A stretch of 64,000 nt of DNA from Corynebacterium renale. Lineage in GTDB: Bacteria > Actinomycetota > Actinomycetes > Mycobacteriales > Mycobacteriaceae. The stretch spans positions 62,001 to 126,000 of the forward strand of contig NZ_PDJF01000001.1 in NCBI RefSeq assembly GCF_002563965.1, read 5' to 3'. Position numbers and translations under genes: made by a program. Positions 1-9,570 of the stretch are shown here, in pieces (position 1 is the first letter of the stretch; every line of letters starts with the position of its first letter). A model generated the notes under the pieces. The model was not told where the DNA came from, searched no databases, and saw nothing but the letters and a program-made list of their open reading frames with translations.

Positions 1-681
1 GGTGGCGATAATTCCGATGAATAGCCCGCCTTTAACATTGCGGACAACGAGGCCACCGCAGATAACCAGGCCGATGACAAAGACCAACGTCGGCCACGTG
101 CCAATCGAGCCGTTAATGCCCAGGCCAACGGGAACAGTGGTGTTTGCGGCGTCTGGCAGACGCGTGACAAAACCAGCGTCAACGAAGCCGATCAGCGCGA
201 TAAACAAGCCGATGCCCACGCCGATTGCTGCTTTCAGCGATGGTGGGATTGCCTTGAACACGGCCTCACGGAACCCGGACAGGGCCAGCAGGACGATAAC
301 GATACCGTCGAGGACGATCAGCCCCATGGCTTCTGCCCAGGTCAAGTCGTGGCCACCAACGAGTGTGACGGCGACCATGGTGTTCAGGCCTAGGCCCGCT
401 GCGATACCGAACGGGTACTTAGCGATCACGCCGAAAGCGATGGTCATGACGCCGGCCGCGAGTGCGGTGGCAGCCGCGACCTGCGCGGTTCCCAGCACTG
501 TGCCTTCGCGGTCGGGCGACGTGCCAAGGATAAGGGGGTTAATGATGATGATGTAGGCCATCGCGAAGAAGGACACGACACCGCCGCGCACCTCATCCCC
601 GATGGTGGAGCCGCGCTCCGTAATCTTGAAGTATGTGTCGATTGCACTCAGCTGGCGCGTCGACTCGGGCGTTTGAGCCAT
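1..681 (-). CDS. NCS2-family (AzgA-like) purine permease, N-terminal part
   Basis: Partial gene: the reading frame runs off the left edge, leaving 227 N-terminal residues from an ATG at 681. The protein is very hydrophobic, with the early segments MAYIIIINPLILG and GIAAGLGLNTMVAV and the segment AIPPSLKAAIGVGIGLFIALIG, which are typical of AzgA-type NCS2 transporters. These are proton symporters in the inner membrane for adenine, guanine or hypoxanthine. A good ribosome site (AAGGAAG) lies about 11 bases upstream. Upstream, two direct copies of GCGTGTTAA (709-717 and 722-730) may be an operator. The exact purine cannot be told from this fragment. Confidence 0.85.
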   Translation of the reverse strand, partial: MAQTPESTRQLSAIDTYFKITERGSTIGDEVRGGVVSFFAMAYIIIINPLILGTSPDREGTVLGTAQVAAATALAAGVMTIAFGVIAKYPFGIAAGLGLNTMVAVTLVGGHDLTWAEAMGLIVLDGIVIVLLALSGFREAVFKAIPPSLKAAIGVGIGLFIALIGFVDAGFVTRLPDAANTTVPVGLGINGSIGTWPTLVFVIGLVICGGLVVRNVKGGLFIGIIAT

Positions 682-708
682 GGAAATGCCGAACTTCCTT
701 ATAACAGT

Positions 709-730
709 GCGTGTTAACAACGCGTGTTAA
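709..730 (-). promoter_or_regulatory. Direct repeat GCGTGTTAA x2, possible operator of the purine permease
   Basis: GCGTGTTAA occurs at 709-717 and again at 722-730, so the copies are 13 bp apart. Each includes the palindromic core of GTTAAC or a near copy. They sit just upstream of the ribosome site of the permease. Location and repetition suggest a regulator site; the regulator is unknown. Confidence 0.35.
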
Positions 731-837
731 ACGCAGGGGTTTCACCTGACGTCCCGAAAGTTTAAGGGCTAACTGTTGATTCCACCAAAAGCGGGGACGA
801 CCCAACAAATGTTCCGCAGCGGCTTTACAAACGCTCC

Positions 838-1590
838 TTAGAAGGCCTCGTCATCGAAGGGGTTTCCCACCCGTTCCGCGGGTTCCATCCCGGTACTGCC
901 CTCGGAATGAGCTCCACACCCGGCGGTTGCGTGGACGACGTGCCCATCCGCGGCGTATTCGTTGGCGCACACGCCAAAGTTCGTGCCCACCGGCTGCCCC
1001 AGCGGGATATAAAAAGCGCACGTCGTACATTGCAGCGGCGCCTTTTCGGCGTACTCAGAGTTGGGGCCAAATTCGCCAGTGCGCCACCGCGCGGTGGCCT
1101 CTTTGAGCCCGGCGCGACTGAGGAAGTACTGCCGCTCGAGATGAGCGCGAGACCGGTCTGCGTCGGTGGCGATTGTTGCCGAGTATTCGGGATCTTCGGT
1201 GAGGCGTTCGTCGCCAGGCTCCGGGGGCATGATGTCGCCCGGCTTGAGGTCGCCGGGGCGTAGCCGGTCGGAGTATGGGACCCATTCGGGGGCGCGGAGC
1301 GCTTCCCCGTGGGGTTCGGGGACGAGGGCCACTTCGCTGATCGTGACCTGGTCAGCACCGGGCGCCGCCGCAACAACGACCTGCCATTCCCAGCCCTGGT
1401 AGCCCGGTAGTTCGGCGCGGAATCGGTGGATTGCGCTGTGCTCGTCGATAATGCGCACTCCGATGTGGTCGCCGACTGCGTCCTCATCAGTGTCCTGTGC
1501 TGCTGCGCGGGCTGCGGAAACGGCGTGCGCGCTGTGGAGCACGGAGTGCTTGGGGGATCGGGCGTGTCGGCGTGTGCGGGTACTCATCAT
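838..1590 (-). CDS. DUF3027 family protein
   Basis: A 250-residue soluble protein of the actinobacterial family DUF3027, function unknown. The N-terminus is basic and Ala-rich. The C-terminal third carries a cysteine set (CTTC, then VCANEYA, then GCGAH) that could bind a metal such as zinc. It is acidic overall. The start is one of two adjacent ATGs (1590 or 1587); an AATAAT -10-like element directly upstream suggests a leaderless or very short-leader transcript. It is divergent from the cyclotransferase gene, with only 36 bp between the two start codons, so the promoters must overlap. Confidence 0.75.
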   Translation of the reverse strand: MMSTRTRRHARSPKHSVLHSAHAVSAARAAAQDTDEDAVGDHIGVRIIDEHSAIHRFRAELPGYQGWEWQVVVAAAPGADQVTISEVALVPEPHGEALRAPEWVPYSDRLRPGDLKPGDIMPPEPGDERLTEDPEYSATIATDADRSRAHLERQYFLSRAGLKEATARWRTGEFGPNSEYAEKAPLQCTTCAFYIPLGQPVGTNFGVCANEYAADGHVVHATAGCGAHSEGSTGMEPAERVGNPFDDEAF

Positions 1591-1626
1591 TCACCATTAT
1601 TGCCCACTGCTTGGCACAATTGCGAC

Positions 1627-2448
1627 ATGACCTTGACTACCACCTCTCGCTGTGGGCTCGCGCTTGCAGCCACTGCCCTGCTCAGCTCCTGTTCTTCGCC
1701 TATCGACGCCCCGTCCGGTGACACGCCACCCCAGCGTTTGAAGGCCGAGATCGTGGCCACGTACCCGTTTGATGCGACGTCCTTCACCCAGGGCCTTGAG
1801 TTCGCCGGCGACGGGACCCTGCTGGTGGGCACTGGCCAAAAGGGAGAATCCCGGCTGTACCGGCGCACGTTAGAGGGCAAAGAATTACAGTCCACTAACT
1901 TGCCGGAAGCGTACTTCGGTGAGGGAATCACCGTGGTTGGCGATTCTATATGGCAGTTAACCTGGCAGGATGGGGTTGCGTTACGCTTCGACGCCCAGAC
2001 TTTGGAACCGGTAGAAACCGTCTCTTTCAACGGCGAGGGGTGGGGCATCTGCGCGACGGACGACGGGCATGTGCTCACCTCGAACGGAAGCGCTGAGCTG
2101 AAGGTTGCTGACCCGCACACTTTGGTGCCTTCGTCGACGGTGACGGTCACCCGCGAAGGCGTGCCGGTTTCGGGGCTCAACGAATTAGAGTGCGTGCCGG
2201 CCGATCGTGGCCCGGGTGGCGCGACAGTCCTGGCGAATATATTCACCACCGATGAAATTGTGGCTATCGACGCCACTACCGGGAAAGTTACCGCAACCAT
2301 CGACGCATCCGGGCTTCCCAATAACGCAGAGCCTGACATTAATAATGTACTCAACGGAATTGCTGCGATTCCGGGCACTGATCGCTACTTGTTGGCCGGG
2401 AAGCGATGGCCGGACTTGTACGAGGTGAAGTTTGTTCCGGCCGACTAA
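1627..2448 (+). CDS. Glutaminyl-peptide cyclotransferase, lipoprotein
   Basis: A 273-residue lipoprotein with a signal peptide and lipobox (LLSSC, about residues 17-21), so it is anchored outside the membrane. The body matches the plant-type glutaminyl cyclotransferase beta-propeller family: conserved stretches include TQGLEF, GTGQKGES, WQLTWQDG and LNELE near the middle, and NNVLNGIA at the end. The family converts N-terminal Gln of exported proteins to pyroglutamate. The start ATG at 1627 was preferred over an upstream in-frame start at 1426, because the lipobox then sits correctly and GGCACAAT, a likely -10 region, lies 6 bases upstream (leaderless type). Confidence 0.8.
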   Translation: MTLTTTSRCGLALAATALLSSCSSPIDAPSGDTPPQRLKAEIVATYPFDATSFTQGLEFAGDGTLLVGTGQKGESRLYRRTLEGKELQSTNLPEAYFGEGITVVGDSIWQLTWQDGVALRFDAQTLEPVETVSFNGEGWGICATDDGHVLTSNGSAELKVADPHTLVPSSTVTVTREGVPVSGLNELECVPADRGPGGATVLANIFTTDEIVAIDATTGKVTATIDASGLPNNAEPDINNVLNGIAAIPGTDRYLLAGKRWPDLYEVKFVPAD

Positions 2449-2466
2449 TTGGTAGGATTCCTGACC

Positions 2467-2991
2467 ATGGCGCGCACTTCATCTTCGAAGAAAAATATCC
2501 GGCAGATTCTTGCCCTCGTGGTTGCCGTTGTTGTGGTCTTGGGCGTGGTTTTCGCGGCGACGTCGTGGTGGAATTCGCGCCCTGGCCGCCAACCTCAGGA
2601 CGTGTCGGTGACTGCTCACGTTGGGGATCAGTCCACTGACGTATTCCCTTACATGCTTTTTGAGCCAGGCGTGGAGCCTAACGAGGGTGAGCCGACCGTG
2701 GTGGAGCTGGGCCCTGACGAGAAGATGACCTTGGACATCCCCCGCGAGATCCATAATCATGATTGGCAGTTGCTCACCATTTACGATGATCCGGCGGCTA
2801 ACGAGCAGCAGCTTTTCGCAGGCTATGACTCGGATTCGGTGACGGTTGCCGGTTCGCTAGATCCCCTCACGGAAGGTGGCCCGCGCCCGCGATTGGTCGT
2901 CGTGGAGATTTCGTCTGTTCTCATTGGCACGGACGCCAGCGGCGAGGAAACCCCCTACACCACGTACTGGTCCATTGCGACGGGCGCATAA
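2467..2991 (+). CDS. DUF2771-like membrane-anchored protein
   Basis: A 174-residue protein with a basic N-terminus (ARTSSSKKNIRQ), one transmembrane helix (about residues 14-32), then an exported domain of about 140 residues. It resembles the Corynebacterium DUF2771 family of unknown function; this is recognition by eye. ATG 2467 was chosen over TTG 2449. It lies 18 bases after the cyclotransferase stop and 16 bases before the next gene, so the three probably form one transcript. Confidence 0.6.
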   Translation: MARTSSSKKNIRQILALVVAVVVVLGVVFAATSWWNSRPGRQPQDVSVTAHVGDQSTDVFPYMLFEPGVEPNEGEPTVVELGPDEKMTLDIPREIHNHDWQLLTIYDDPAANEQQLFAGYDSDSVTVAGSLDPLTEGGPRPRLVVVEISSVLIGTDASGEETPYTTYWSIATGA

Positions 2992-3007
2992 GGGGGCGTC
3001 GTCAAGC

Positions 3008-3667
3008 ATGGTCTGGCGCGTATTTTTGCTCCTTGTCGGCATTGGAATAATGTCGTTTGGCGTCTCGCTGACGGTGGTCGCGGGTATCGGAACCACGACG
3101 AATTCATCGCTGCCGGTAGCGCTAGCCGCGATTACAGATTTGAGCGTCGGGCAGTTGACCATCGTGTTCAATTTTGTGTACGTCGCTGTACAGATTCTGC
3201 TGCTCCGCAGCCGCTACCAGTGGATTCAGCTCCTGCAATTGGTTACTGGCCTGATTTTTGGCTTGCTTATCGACGCCACCGCTCCCCTCGTCGAGCCACT
3301 GCGGCCCGAACATTACTGGCAGGAACTAGGCCTCGCCCTGATTGGTGTTGTGGGGATGGGGATAGGAATCGGCATGCAGGTCGGCGCGAATCTGATTAAT
3401 TTGCCCGGTGAGGGTTTCGTCGTGGCAATTACCTCCGCGCTGCGCCGACGGTTCGGCCCCCGCCCACGACTCCATTTTGGCACCGTGAAGACCGTGAGCG
3501 ACCTTGTGCACGTAGCCGTCGCCGCAGCGTTGGGCCTGATTTTCCTCGGCCATCTTGAAGGCGTGCGCGAAGCCACGATTATTGCCGCATTGTCGCTGGG
3601 CGCAATTTCGAAGACCGTCCTGAACCGGCTCCCCCACTATCCCCCGATTGTGCGCCCGAAAGAATAA
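3008..3667 (+). CDS. YczE/YitT-like integral membrane protein
   Basis: A 219-residue integral membrane protein with five to six hydrophobic segments. It fits the YczE-like group of the YitT superfamily: an N-terminal GVSLTVVAGIGT-like segment, a cytoplasmic-loop LINLPGEG motif, and a TVKTVSDL segment. The function is unknown; transport or regulation of transport has been suggested for relatives. ATG 3008 has an AAGGGGG ribosome site 11 bases upstream. A longer frame from 2876 would overlap the preceding gene and was not used. The gene ends at a strong bidirectional hairpin. Confidence 0.65.
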   Translation: MVWRVFLLLVGIGIMSFGVSLTVVAGIGTTTNSSLPVALAAITDLSVGQLTIVFNFVYVAVQILLLRSRYQWIQLLQLVTGLIFGLLIDATAPLVEPLRPEHYWQELGLALIGVVGMGIGIGMQVGANLINLPGEGFVVAITSALRRRFGPRPRLHFGTVKTVSDLVHVAVAAALGLIFLGHLEGVREATIIAALSLGAISKTVLNRLPHYPPIVRPKE

Positions 3668-3699
3668 ACCGTCGGCGCGTAAGACAACGCACCGACGGT
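3668..3699. terminator. Bidirectional hairpin between convergent genes
   Basis: ACCGTCGG (3668-3675) pairs with CCGACGGT (3692-3699), extended inward by GCGT/ACGC. It lies between the convergent membrane protein and cold-shock genes and can serve both. Confidence 0.7.
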
Positions 3700-3704
3700 A
3701 ATTA

Positions 3705-4085
3705 TTAAGCGTCAAGCTCCTTAGCCACAGCCCGGAGAATCTCCGCCACCTGACGGCCCTGCTTTCGATCCGGGAAACGCCCATTACGCAGCTCCGGCTG
3801 CACGGCAGATTCCAAGACAGTAAACAGGTCCTGAATCATAGAATTCAGCTGCTCTGGCGTGTACTTGTGTTGTGGCTTACGCGGGGCATCTAAAACTTTG
3901 ATGCGCAGCGCCTGCGGGCCTTTGCGCCCAGAGGCGAAATCGAATTCGATGCGCTGTCCTGGGAACAGTTCATCTACTCCCTTGGGAAGAACCTGTCGGC
4001 TGACAAAGACGTCTTCGTCGCCTGGGTTCGATGCGAATCCGAATCCCTTCTCTGCGTCATACCATTTCACCTTGCCCACTGGCAT
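3705..4085 (-). CDS. Cold-shock domain protein with C-terminal extension (CspB-like)
   Basis: A 126-residue protein. The N-terminal ~70 residues form a cold-shock domain with RNP-1 (KGFGF, about residues 13-17) and an RNP-2-like DVFVS motif (25-29), which bind single-stranded RNA or DNA. A further ~55 residues form a helical tail absent from ordinary 67-residue Csp proteins but present in the M. tuberculosis CspB type. The neighbourhood with rpfA also matches. Start MPVGKVKWY at 4085; an alternative ATG lies six bases upstream at 4091. A TATAGT -10-like box at 4220-4215 would place the transcript start inside the GlxR-like site. Confidence 0.8.
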   Translation of the reverse strand: MPVGKVKWYDAEKGFGFASNPGDEDVFVSRQVLPKGVDELFPGQRIEFDFASGRKGPQALRIKVLDAPRKPQHKYTPEQLNSMIQDLFTVLESAVQPELRNGRFPDRKQGRQVAEILRAVAKELDA

Positions 4086-4199
4086 GATCATCACCACTTT
4101 CTTCTTTCCTGGCGGCGCTTCAGGGCGCCTGCACACTGACCTACTATCCAACCATGCACCCACATTGGGGAGGAACTTAGCCCCAACCCCGTGATCCGT

Positions 4200-4215
4200 T
4201 GTGCCGATTGTCACA
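4200..4215. promoter_or_regulatory. CRP/GlxR-like binding site
   Basis: TGTGCCGATTGTCACA matches 9 of the 10 fixed bases of the GlxR/CRP palindrome TGTGA-N6-TCACA. It sits between divergent csp and rpfA. GlxR control of an rpf gene (rpf2) is known in C. glutamicum; use here is inferred from sequence. Confidence 0.6.
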
Positions 4216-4225
4216 CTATAGCGAG

Positions 4226-5144
<919 letters not shown>

Positions 5145-5160
5145 TCGCGCGTAAAGCACT

Positions 5161-5196
5161 AAAACCGCAACCGGGTTTCGGTTGCGGTTTTCTTTT
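5161..5196 (+). terminator. Terminator of rpfA
   Basis: AAAACCGCAACC (5161-5172) pairs with GGTTGCGGTTTT (5180-5191), followed by a T-rich tract. A textbook intrinsic terminator 17 bases after the rpfA stop. Confidence 0.9.
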
Positions 5197-5226
5197 ACCC
5201 CGCGAAAAGATCAATGCGGGCAGCAG

Positions 5227-5257
5227 AAAAAGCGGATTCACTTCACGTAAATCCGCT
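5227..5257 (-). terminator. Terminator of the 63-residue gene
   Basis: AGCGGATT (5231-5238) pairs with AATCCGCT (5250-5257); read on the minus strand the stem is followed by TTTTT. It ends transcription from the small minus-strand gene. Confidence 0.75.
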
Positions 5258-5283
5258 GAGCGCGCCCACAGGCTGGGGCCGTT

Positions 5284-5475
5284 TTACTTGTTGATACGGG
5301 TGTACGGGTGGACGTAGCCGGTCTTCTCTGCAGGGACGGGAAGAACGGTGTCATCACCGTAGGGGCTGGATGCGCCAGCAAACTGCGCAGTCAACTCGGT
5401 GACTACATGGCCGTAACCTGGGATTTCAGCAGGCCAGGACGGGTTTGCGTGGTCTTTTTTCTCAACGTTAGCCAT
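5284..5475 (-). CDS. Small conserved-looking hypothetical protein, 63 aa
   Basis: A 63-residue hydrophilic protein starting MANVEKKDHANPSWPAEIPGYG, with no signal peptide, membrane segment or cysteine. I do not recognise a family. Support for it being real: its own terminator, and GGCACAAT followed closely by the ATG at 5475, the same leaderless promoter arrangement as at 1627 and 36179. The longer frame reaching 5643 overlaps the next gene's start and was not used. Confidence 0.6.
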   Translation of the reverse strand: MANVEKKDHANPSWPAEIPGYGHVVTELTAQFAGASSPYGDDTVLPVPAEKTGYVHPYTRINK

Positions 5476-5586
5476 ACCGTATATTGTGCCAAATCTTTCC
5501 ATGCCGTGCCCTGACCAGGGGTACGGCCGTGCAAAGTGGGTGGGAAGAGCCCTGTACCCGCGGGTGGGCACTAGGATGAAGACACC

Positions 5587-7830
5587 ATGAATGACCACCC
5601 CTCCTCCCCACTTTCTGGGGTATCCGAAAGGGTATCCACGCACGCTGCACGATTTACGGAATGGTTAGCCCAGCGTACGCCAAATGAGCTTGAGTCCTTG
5701 CTGCGGCTGCGCCCTGATGCGGCTACGCCTCCGCCGCCCACGGTGACGTCGTTAGCTACTCGGTTACAGTTATCGGCGTCGCTGGCGCGTGCGGTCGCGC
5801 AGCTGAATGCCCAAGAGTTGGCCGTCATCGAGGCTGCCGCCCATAAAGGCGCGGAGTGGGAACCTGTTCCAGCAGCGGATCTTGGTGCACCGGAGTCCTT
5901 CGAGCGGGTACGCGCTGCGGGGCTGATGTACGGGCAAGAGACGGTGTGGTTGCTTCCCGACGTTATCCGTTGCCTCGGCGCGGTGCGGGTGACCGATTCG
6001 CCCCTGACCGCAGAAGAAATCGAGGCCGCGCTCGCCGAGGCGTCCGATAGCGAACGCGCCGTCTTACACACCTTGGCGACCTCCGGTGGCGTAGGGACTA
6101 CGAAAGACGCTGCTATCGGAGCCGATCCTCAGCGTCCGGTGCCGTCGTTGATTGCGCGCGGTTTGGTGTATCGCGTCGACTCGTCGACGGTGCGTTTGCC
6201 GTTTTCGGTAGCCCAGGTGTTACGCGGTACGCGCATGTGCCCGATTCCCCTTAACCCGCCCACACTCCACGAAGGAAACGCGGCTGCTTCAGGAGCCGGC
6301 GAAGGCCTAGATACGGTGCGTCTCCTTGCGCAGCTCATCGATCATCTGGACCGGCGACCACAACAATTGCTACGCGCCGGTGGGATTGGGGTGCGTGAGG
6401 CCGCGCATCTCGCAGCGGATCTTGGTATTTCGCAGCAACGCTTGGCGTTCGTCGTCGGTCTGGGTGTGAGTGCCCGCCTGCTTTCTGTTGGTGAGCCACG
6501 GCCTTTGCCTGCTGATTGCCCGGAGGATGTGAATTATCTGGCGGCCACGGACGAAGCGACGCAGTGGCGTGCCGGGACGCTTGCCCAGCAGTGGGCTGTC
6601 CTGATTGCGGCACTCCCGGGTTCGCCGTGGATGTTTTGGCAGGCCGCAACACCCGACGAGGCGGGCAAGACACGTCACGTCATGTCGGAGGCGACACGTA
6701 GTTCGCACCTGACGCACATTCGGCAACAGTTCTGGGCGGCACTTGCGGCGCGGCCGGCCGGCTCGGCGCTAACTGCTAGCGAAGCAGCCGAAGTATTTGG
6801 GTTCACGTTCCCCGTGCGTGCTCACCGCGTGCCCCTTGCGGTGGCGGAGCACCTCTACGAGGAGGCCAGTTACCTCGGGCTTATCGACGACAGCACGCTC
6901 ACCCCCACAGGCGCCTGGTTCGCTGCGGCAACACGCGCGCTTCTCGACGGCGGCACCGCCCCCACAGCCGCAGGCGCTGAGGAAGTCGTTGCCGGTGTGG
7001 TGCCGGAGGCCGTCGATAAGCTGATTTTTCAAGCAGACCTTACTGTCTTGGCCCCTGGCCCGCTCGTCCACGAGGTGGCGTGGCGGATGCGGTTGCTCGC
7101 GGAGATCGAATCGCCTGGCCTCGCAGCGGTCTATCGGATTACGGAAGAAACGATTCGCGCAGGTATGGACGCCGGCATGTCTGCCGAGGACATCGTGGCA
7201 TTTTTCACCTCACATTCGCAGGGAACCCTGCCCGATGCTGTCACCTACCTTGTCAATGACGTTGCACGCACCCATGGCAGCCTCCGCGGCGGGCCGGCCG
7301 GATCCTACATTCGGTCCACCGATGAAGCATTGCTCGTGTCTGCTGTGCGCGTCGCCGAAAGTGTGGGGTTGCGATTGATTGCGCCAACGGTCGCGATTTC
7401 ACCGCGCCCGCTCGCAGACGTGTTGCGTGTTTTACGCGAGAACGGGTTCGCCCCCGCCGCTGAAGACGCCTCCGGCGCGGCCTTGGACGTTCGCCCCGAA
7501 CCACCCCGCCTGCCCACGCCGCGCGCGGCGGCACCTGCGTACGCGCCAGGACATCTCGACACCGTCGTGGCTAACGCGATCACCGCCCTGACCAATGGCG
7601 ATGGCACAGGGCATGCACATGCGTCAGGCGATATTGTCGGAATGCTGGAATCTGCGGTTCGCGGGCAGCGGACCGTCATGCTTTCCGTCGCGGATAAAAA
7701 CGGGCACGTTTCCGAGCGCATCGTACGCCCCATCCGCCTCGACGAAGGGACCTTACACGCCGTCGACCCGGACGGGGTCCAGGCATACCGCTTCACCGTG
7801 GAGAGAATCGCAGGAGTCTCTCCACCCTAG
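5587..7830 (+). CDS. Helicase-associated (XPB/Ssl2-like accessory) domain protein
   Basis: A 747-residue protein without helicase ATPase motifs. It matches the actinobacterial helicase-associated family (helicase C-terminal-like domain, M. tuberculosis Rv0862c type) found directly upstream of the XPB helicase. It shows winged-helix-like stretches in the first 300 residues, a Pro/Ala-rich linker (about 640-660), and a C-terminal domain ending with a beta-rich TVMLSVADKNGHVSERIVRP region. Inference: it partners with or loads the XPB motor encoded 52 bases downstream. TAGGAT nine bases before the ATG suggests a leaderless start. Confidence 0.75.
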   Translation: MNDHPSSPLSGVSERVSTHAARFTEWLAQRTPNELESLLRLRPDAATPPPPTVTSLATRLQLSASLARAVAQLNAQELAVIEAAAHKGAEWEPVPAADLGAPESFERVRAAGLMYGQETVWLLPDVIRCLGAVRVTDSPLTAEEIEAALAEASDSERAVLHTLATSGGVGTTKDAAIGADPQRPVPSLIARGLVYRVDSSTVRLPFSVAQVLRGTRMCPIPLNPPTLHEGNAAASGAGEGLDTVRLLAQLIDHLDRRPQQLLRAGGIGVREAAHLAADLGISQQRLAFVVGLGVSARLLSVGEPRPLPADCPEDVNYLAATDEATQWRAGTLAQQWAVLIAALPGSPWMFWQAATPDEAGKTRHVMSEATRSSHLTHIRQQFWAALAARPAGSALTASEAAEVFGFTFPVRAHRVPLAVAEHLYEEASYLGLIDDSTLTPTGAWFAAATRALLDGGTAPTAAGAEEVVAGVVPEAVDKLIFQADLTVLAPGPLVHEVAWRMRLLAEIESPGLAAVYRITEETIRAGMDAGMSAEDIVAFFTSHSQGTLPDAVTYLVNDVARTHGSLRGGPAGSYIRSTDEALLVSAVRVAESVGLRLIAPTVAISPRPLADVLRVLRENGFAPAAEDASGAALDVRPEPPRLPTPRAAAPAYAPGHLDTVVANAITALTNGDGTGHAHASGDIVGMLESAVRGQRTVMLSVADKNGHVSERIVRPIRLDEGTLHAVDPDGVQAYRFTVERIAGVSPP

Positions 7831-7882
7831 CTGGCCGGCGCGGGCATAATGGTGGTTTGTTCACAATCGTAAAGGAGCCGCC

Positions 7883-9568
7883 GTGGCACTCGATGGCCCG
7901 CTAATCGTGCAGTCCGATAAAACAATTCTTCTGGAGGTCGCTCACCCCCAGGCTGCTTTGGCACGCCTGGAACTGGCGCCGTTCGCCGAACTCGAGCGCG
8001 CCCCAGAGCACATCCACACCTACCGCATCACCCCGCTGGCCTTGTGGAATGCACGCGCCGCCGGGCATGACGCCGAACAGGTCGTCGACGTCCTGGAGCG
8101 GTATTCGCGCTTCCCTGTTCCGCAGGCGCTCCTCGTTGACGTGGCAGAGACGATGGCACGCTACGGGCGGGTCGTCCTGCACAAGCACCCCGCCCACGGC
8201 CTCATCCTGGAATCAGCGGAACCGGCAATTCTCGCGGAGGTGCAACGCCACAAGAAAATTGCACCAATGTTGGGCCAACGTATCGACGAGCACACCATCG
8301 TGGTACATCCCTCCGAGCGTGGGCGCCTGAAGCAAGAATTGCTCAAGATTGGGTGGCCCGCCGACGACCGCGCCGGCTACGTCGATGGCGAGCATCACCC
8401 CATCGCATTAAGCGACGCCACCGAGGAGTGGCAGCTACGCGACTACCAACGCTACGCAGTCGATTCCTTCTGGGAAGGCGGGTCCGGGGTCGTTGTGCTG
8501 CCGTGTGGCGCAGGCAAAACCATCGTGGGAGCTGGCACGATGGCGCTGGCTAAAACGACCACGCTCATCTTGGTCACCAACACCGTTGCCGGGCGCCAGT
8601 GGCGTGACGAACTGCTGCGCCGCACAACACTTACCCCCGAGGAGATCGGCGAATACTCGGGGGAAAAGAAGGAGATCCGGCCCGTCACCATCGCCACCTA
8701 CCAGGTGGTCACCCGCAAAACCCGGGGCGAGTACCGAGCGCTCGAACTCTTCGACTCCCGCGACTGGGGGTTAATCATCTATGACGAAGTCCACCTGCTC
8801 CCCGCGCCCGTCTTCCGCATGACTTCGGACCTGCAGTCGCGCCGCCGCCTCGGACTGACGGCCACCTTAGTGCGTGAGGATGGCCGCGAGGGCGACGTCT
8901 TCTCCCTCATTGGGCCGAAACGCTACGACGCGCCGTGGAAAGAGCTCGAGGCCGCCGGCTACATTGCCACCGCGGAGTGCGTGGAAATCCGCACGACCAT
9001 GAGCGACGCCGGGCGCATGGCATACGCCACCGCCGAGACTCGCGAACGCTACCGTCTTGCCGCATGCGCCCCGGAGAAACGTGCGGTCGTCGATAAGCTA
9101 CTCGAGGCGCATGCGGGCTCCCCCACGTTGGTGATCGGCGCCTACATCGACCAATTAGAGGAGATCGCCGAGCGGCATAACATCCCGCTTATCGACGGTT
9201 CCACCTCCACCAGCGCCCGGCAGAAAGCGTTCGATGCTTTCCGTGCGGGCGAAATCTCCCAACTCGTTGTGTCCAAGGTAGCCAATTTCTCGATCGACCT
9301 GCCCGAGGCATCAGTGGCGATCCAGGTTTCTGGGACGTTCGGCTCCCGCCAAGAAGAAGCTCAACGCCTGGGCAGATTGTTACGCCCGAAAGCAGACGGC
9401 GGCGAGGCCCACTTTTACACCGTGGTCACACGCGATACGCTCGACGCCGAATACGCCGCCCACCGGCAACGATTCCTCGCCGAGCAGGGATACGCCTACC
9501 GGCTTCTCGACGCCACCGATCTCCCCGCCTTCCTCACCGAAGAAGGTATCGTGTCCAGAAAGGATTAA
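7883..9568 (+). CDS. XPB-type superfamily 2 DNA helicase
   Basis: A 561-residue DNA helicase of the bacterial XPB (ERCC3) group; the family unwinds DNA 3'-to-5' and is linked to repair. Seen: an N-terminal damage-recognition-like domain (~1-180), Walker A CGAGKT (about 208-213), DEVH box (~300), LTATLVREDG with the RED motif typical of XPB (~326-335), and motif VI QRLGRLLRPK (~493-502). The GTG start at 7883 follows a good AAAGGAG ribosome site. It forms a pair with the accessory protein upstream and probably one transcript with the DUF3239 gene, two bases downstream. Confidence 0.92.
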   Translation: MALDGPLIVQSDKTILLEVAHPQAALARLELAPFAELERAPEHIHTYRITPLALWNARAAGHDAEQVVDVLERYSRFPVPQALLVDVAETMARYGRVVLHKHPAHGLILESAEPAILAEVQRHKKIAPMLGQRIDEHTIVVHPSERGRLKQELLKIGWPADDRAGYVDGEHHPIALSDATEEWQLRDYQRYAVDSFWEGGSGVVVLPCGAGKTIVGAGTMALAKTTTLILVTNTVAGRQWRDELLRRTTLTPEEIGEYSGEKKEIRPVTIATYQVVTRKTRGEYRALELFDSRDWGLIIYDEVHLLPAPVFRMTSDLQSRRRLGLTATLVREDGREGDVFSLIGPKRYDAPWKELEAAGYIATAECVEIRTTMSDAGRMAYATAETRERYRLAACAPEKRAVVDKLLEAHAGSPTLVIGAYIDQLEEIAERHNIPLIDGSTSTSARQKAFDAFRAGEISQLVVSKVANFSIDLPEASVAIQVSGTFGSRQEEAQRLGRLLRPKADGGEAHFYTVVTRDTLDAEYAAHRQRFLAEQGYAYRLLDATDLPAFLTEEGIVSRKD

Positions 9569-9570
9569 CT

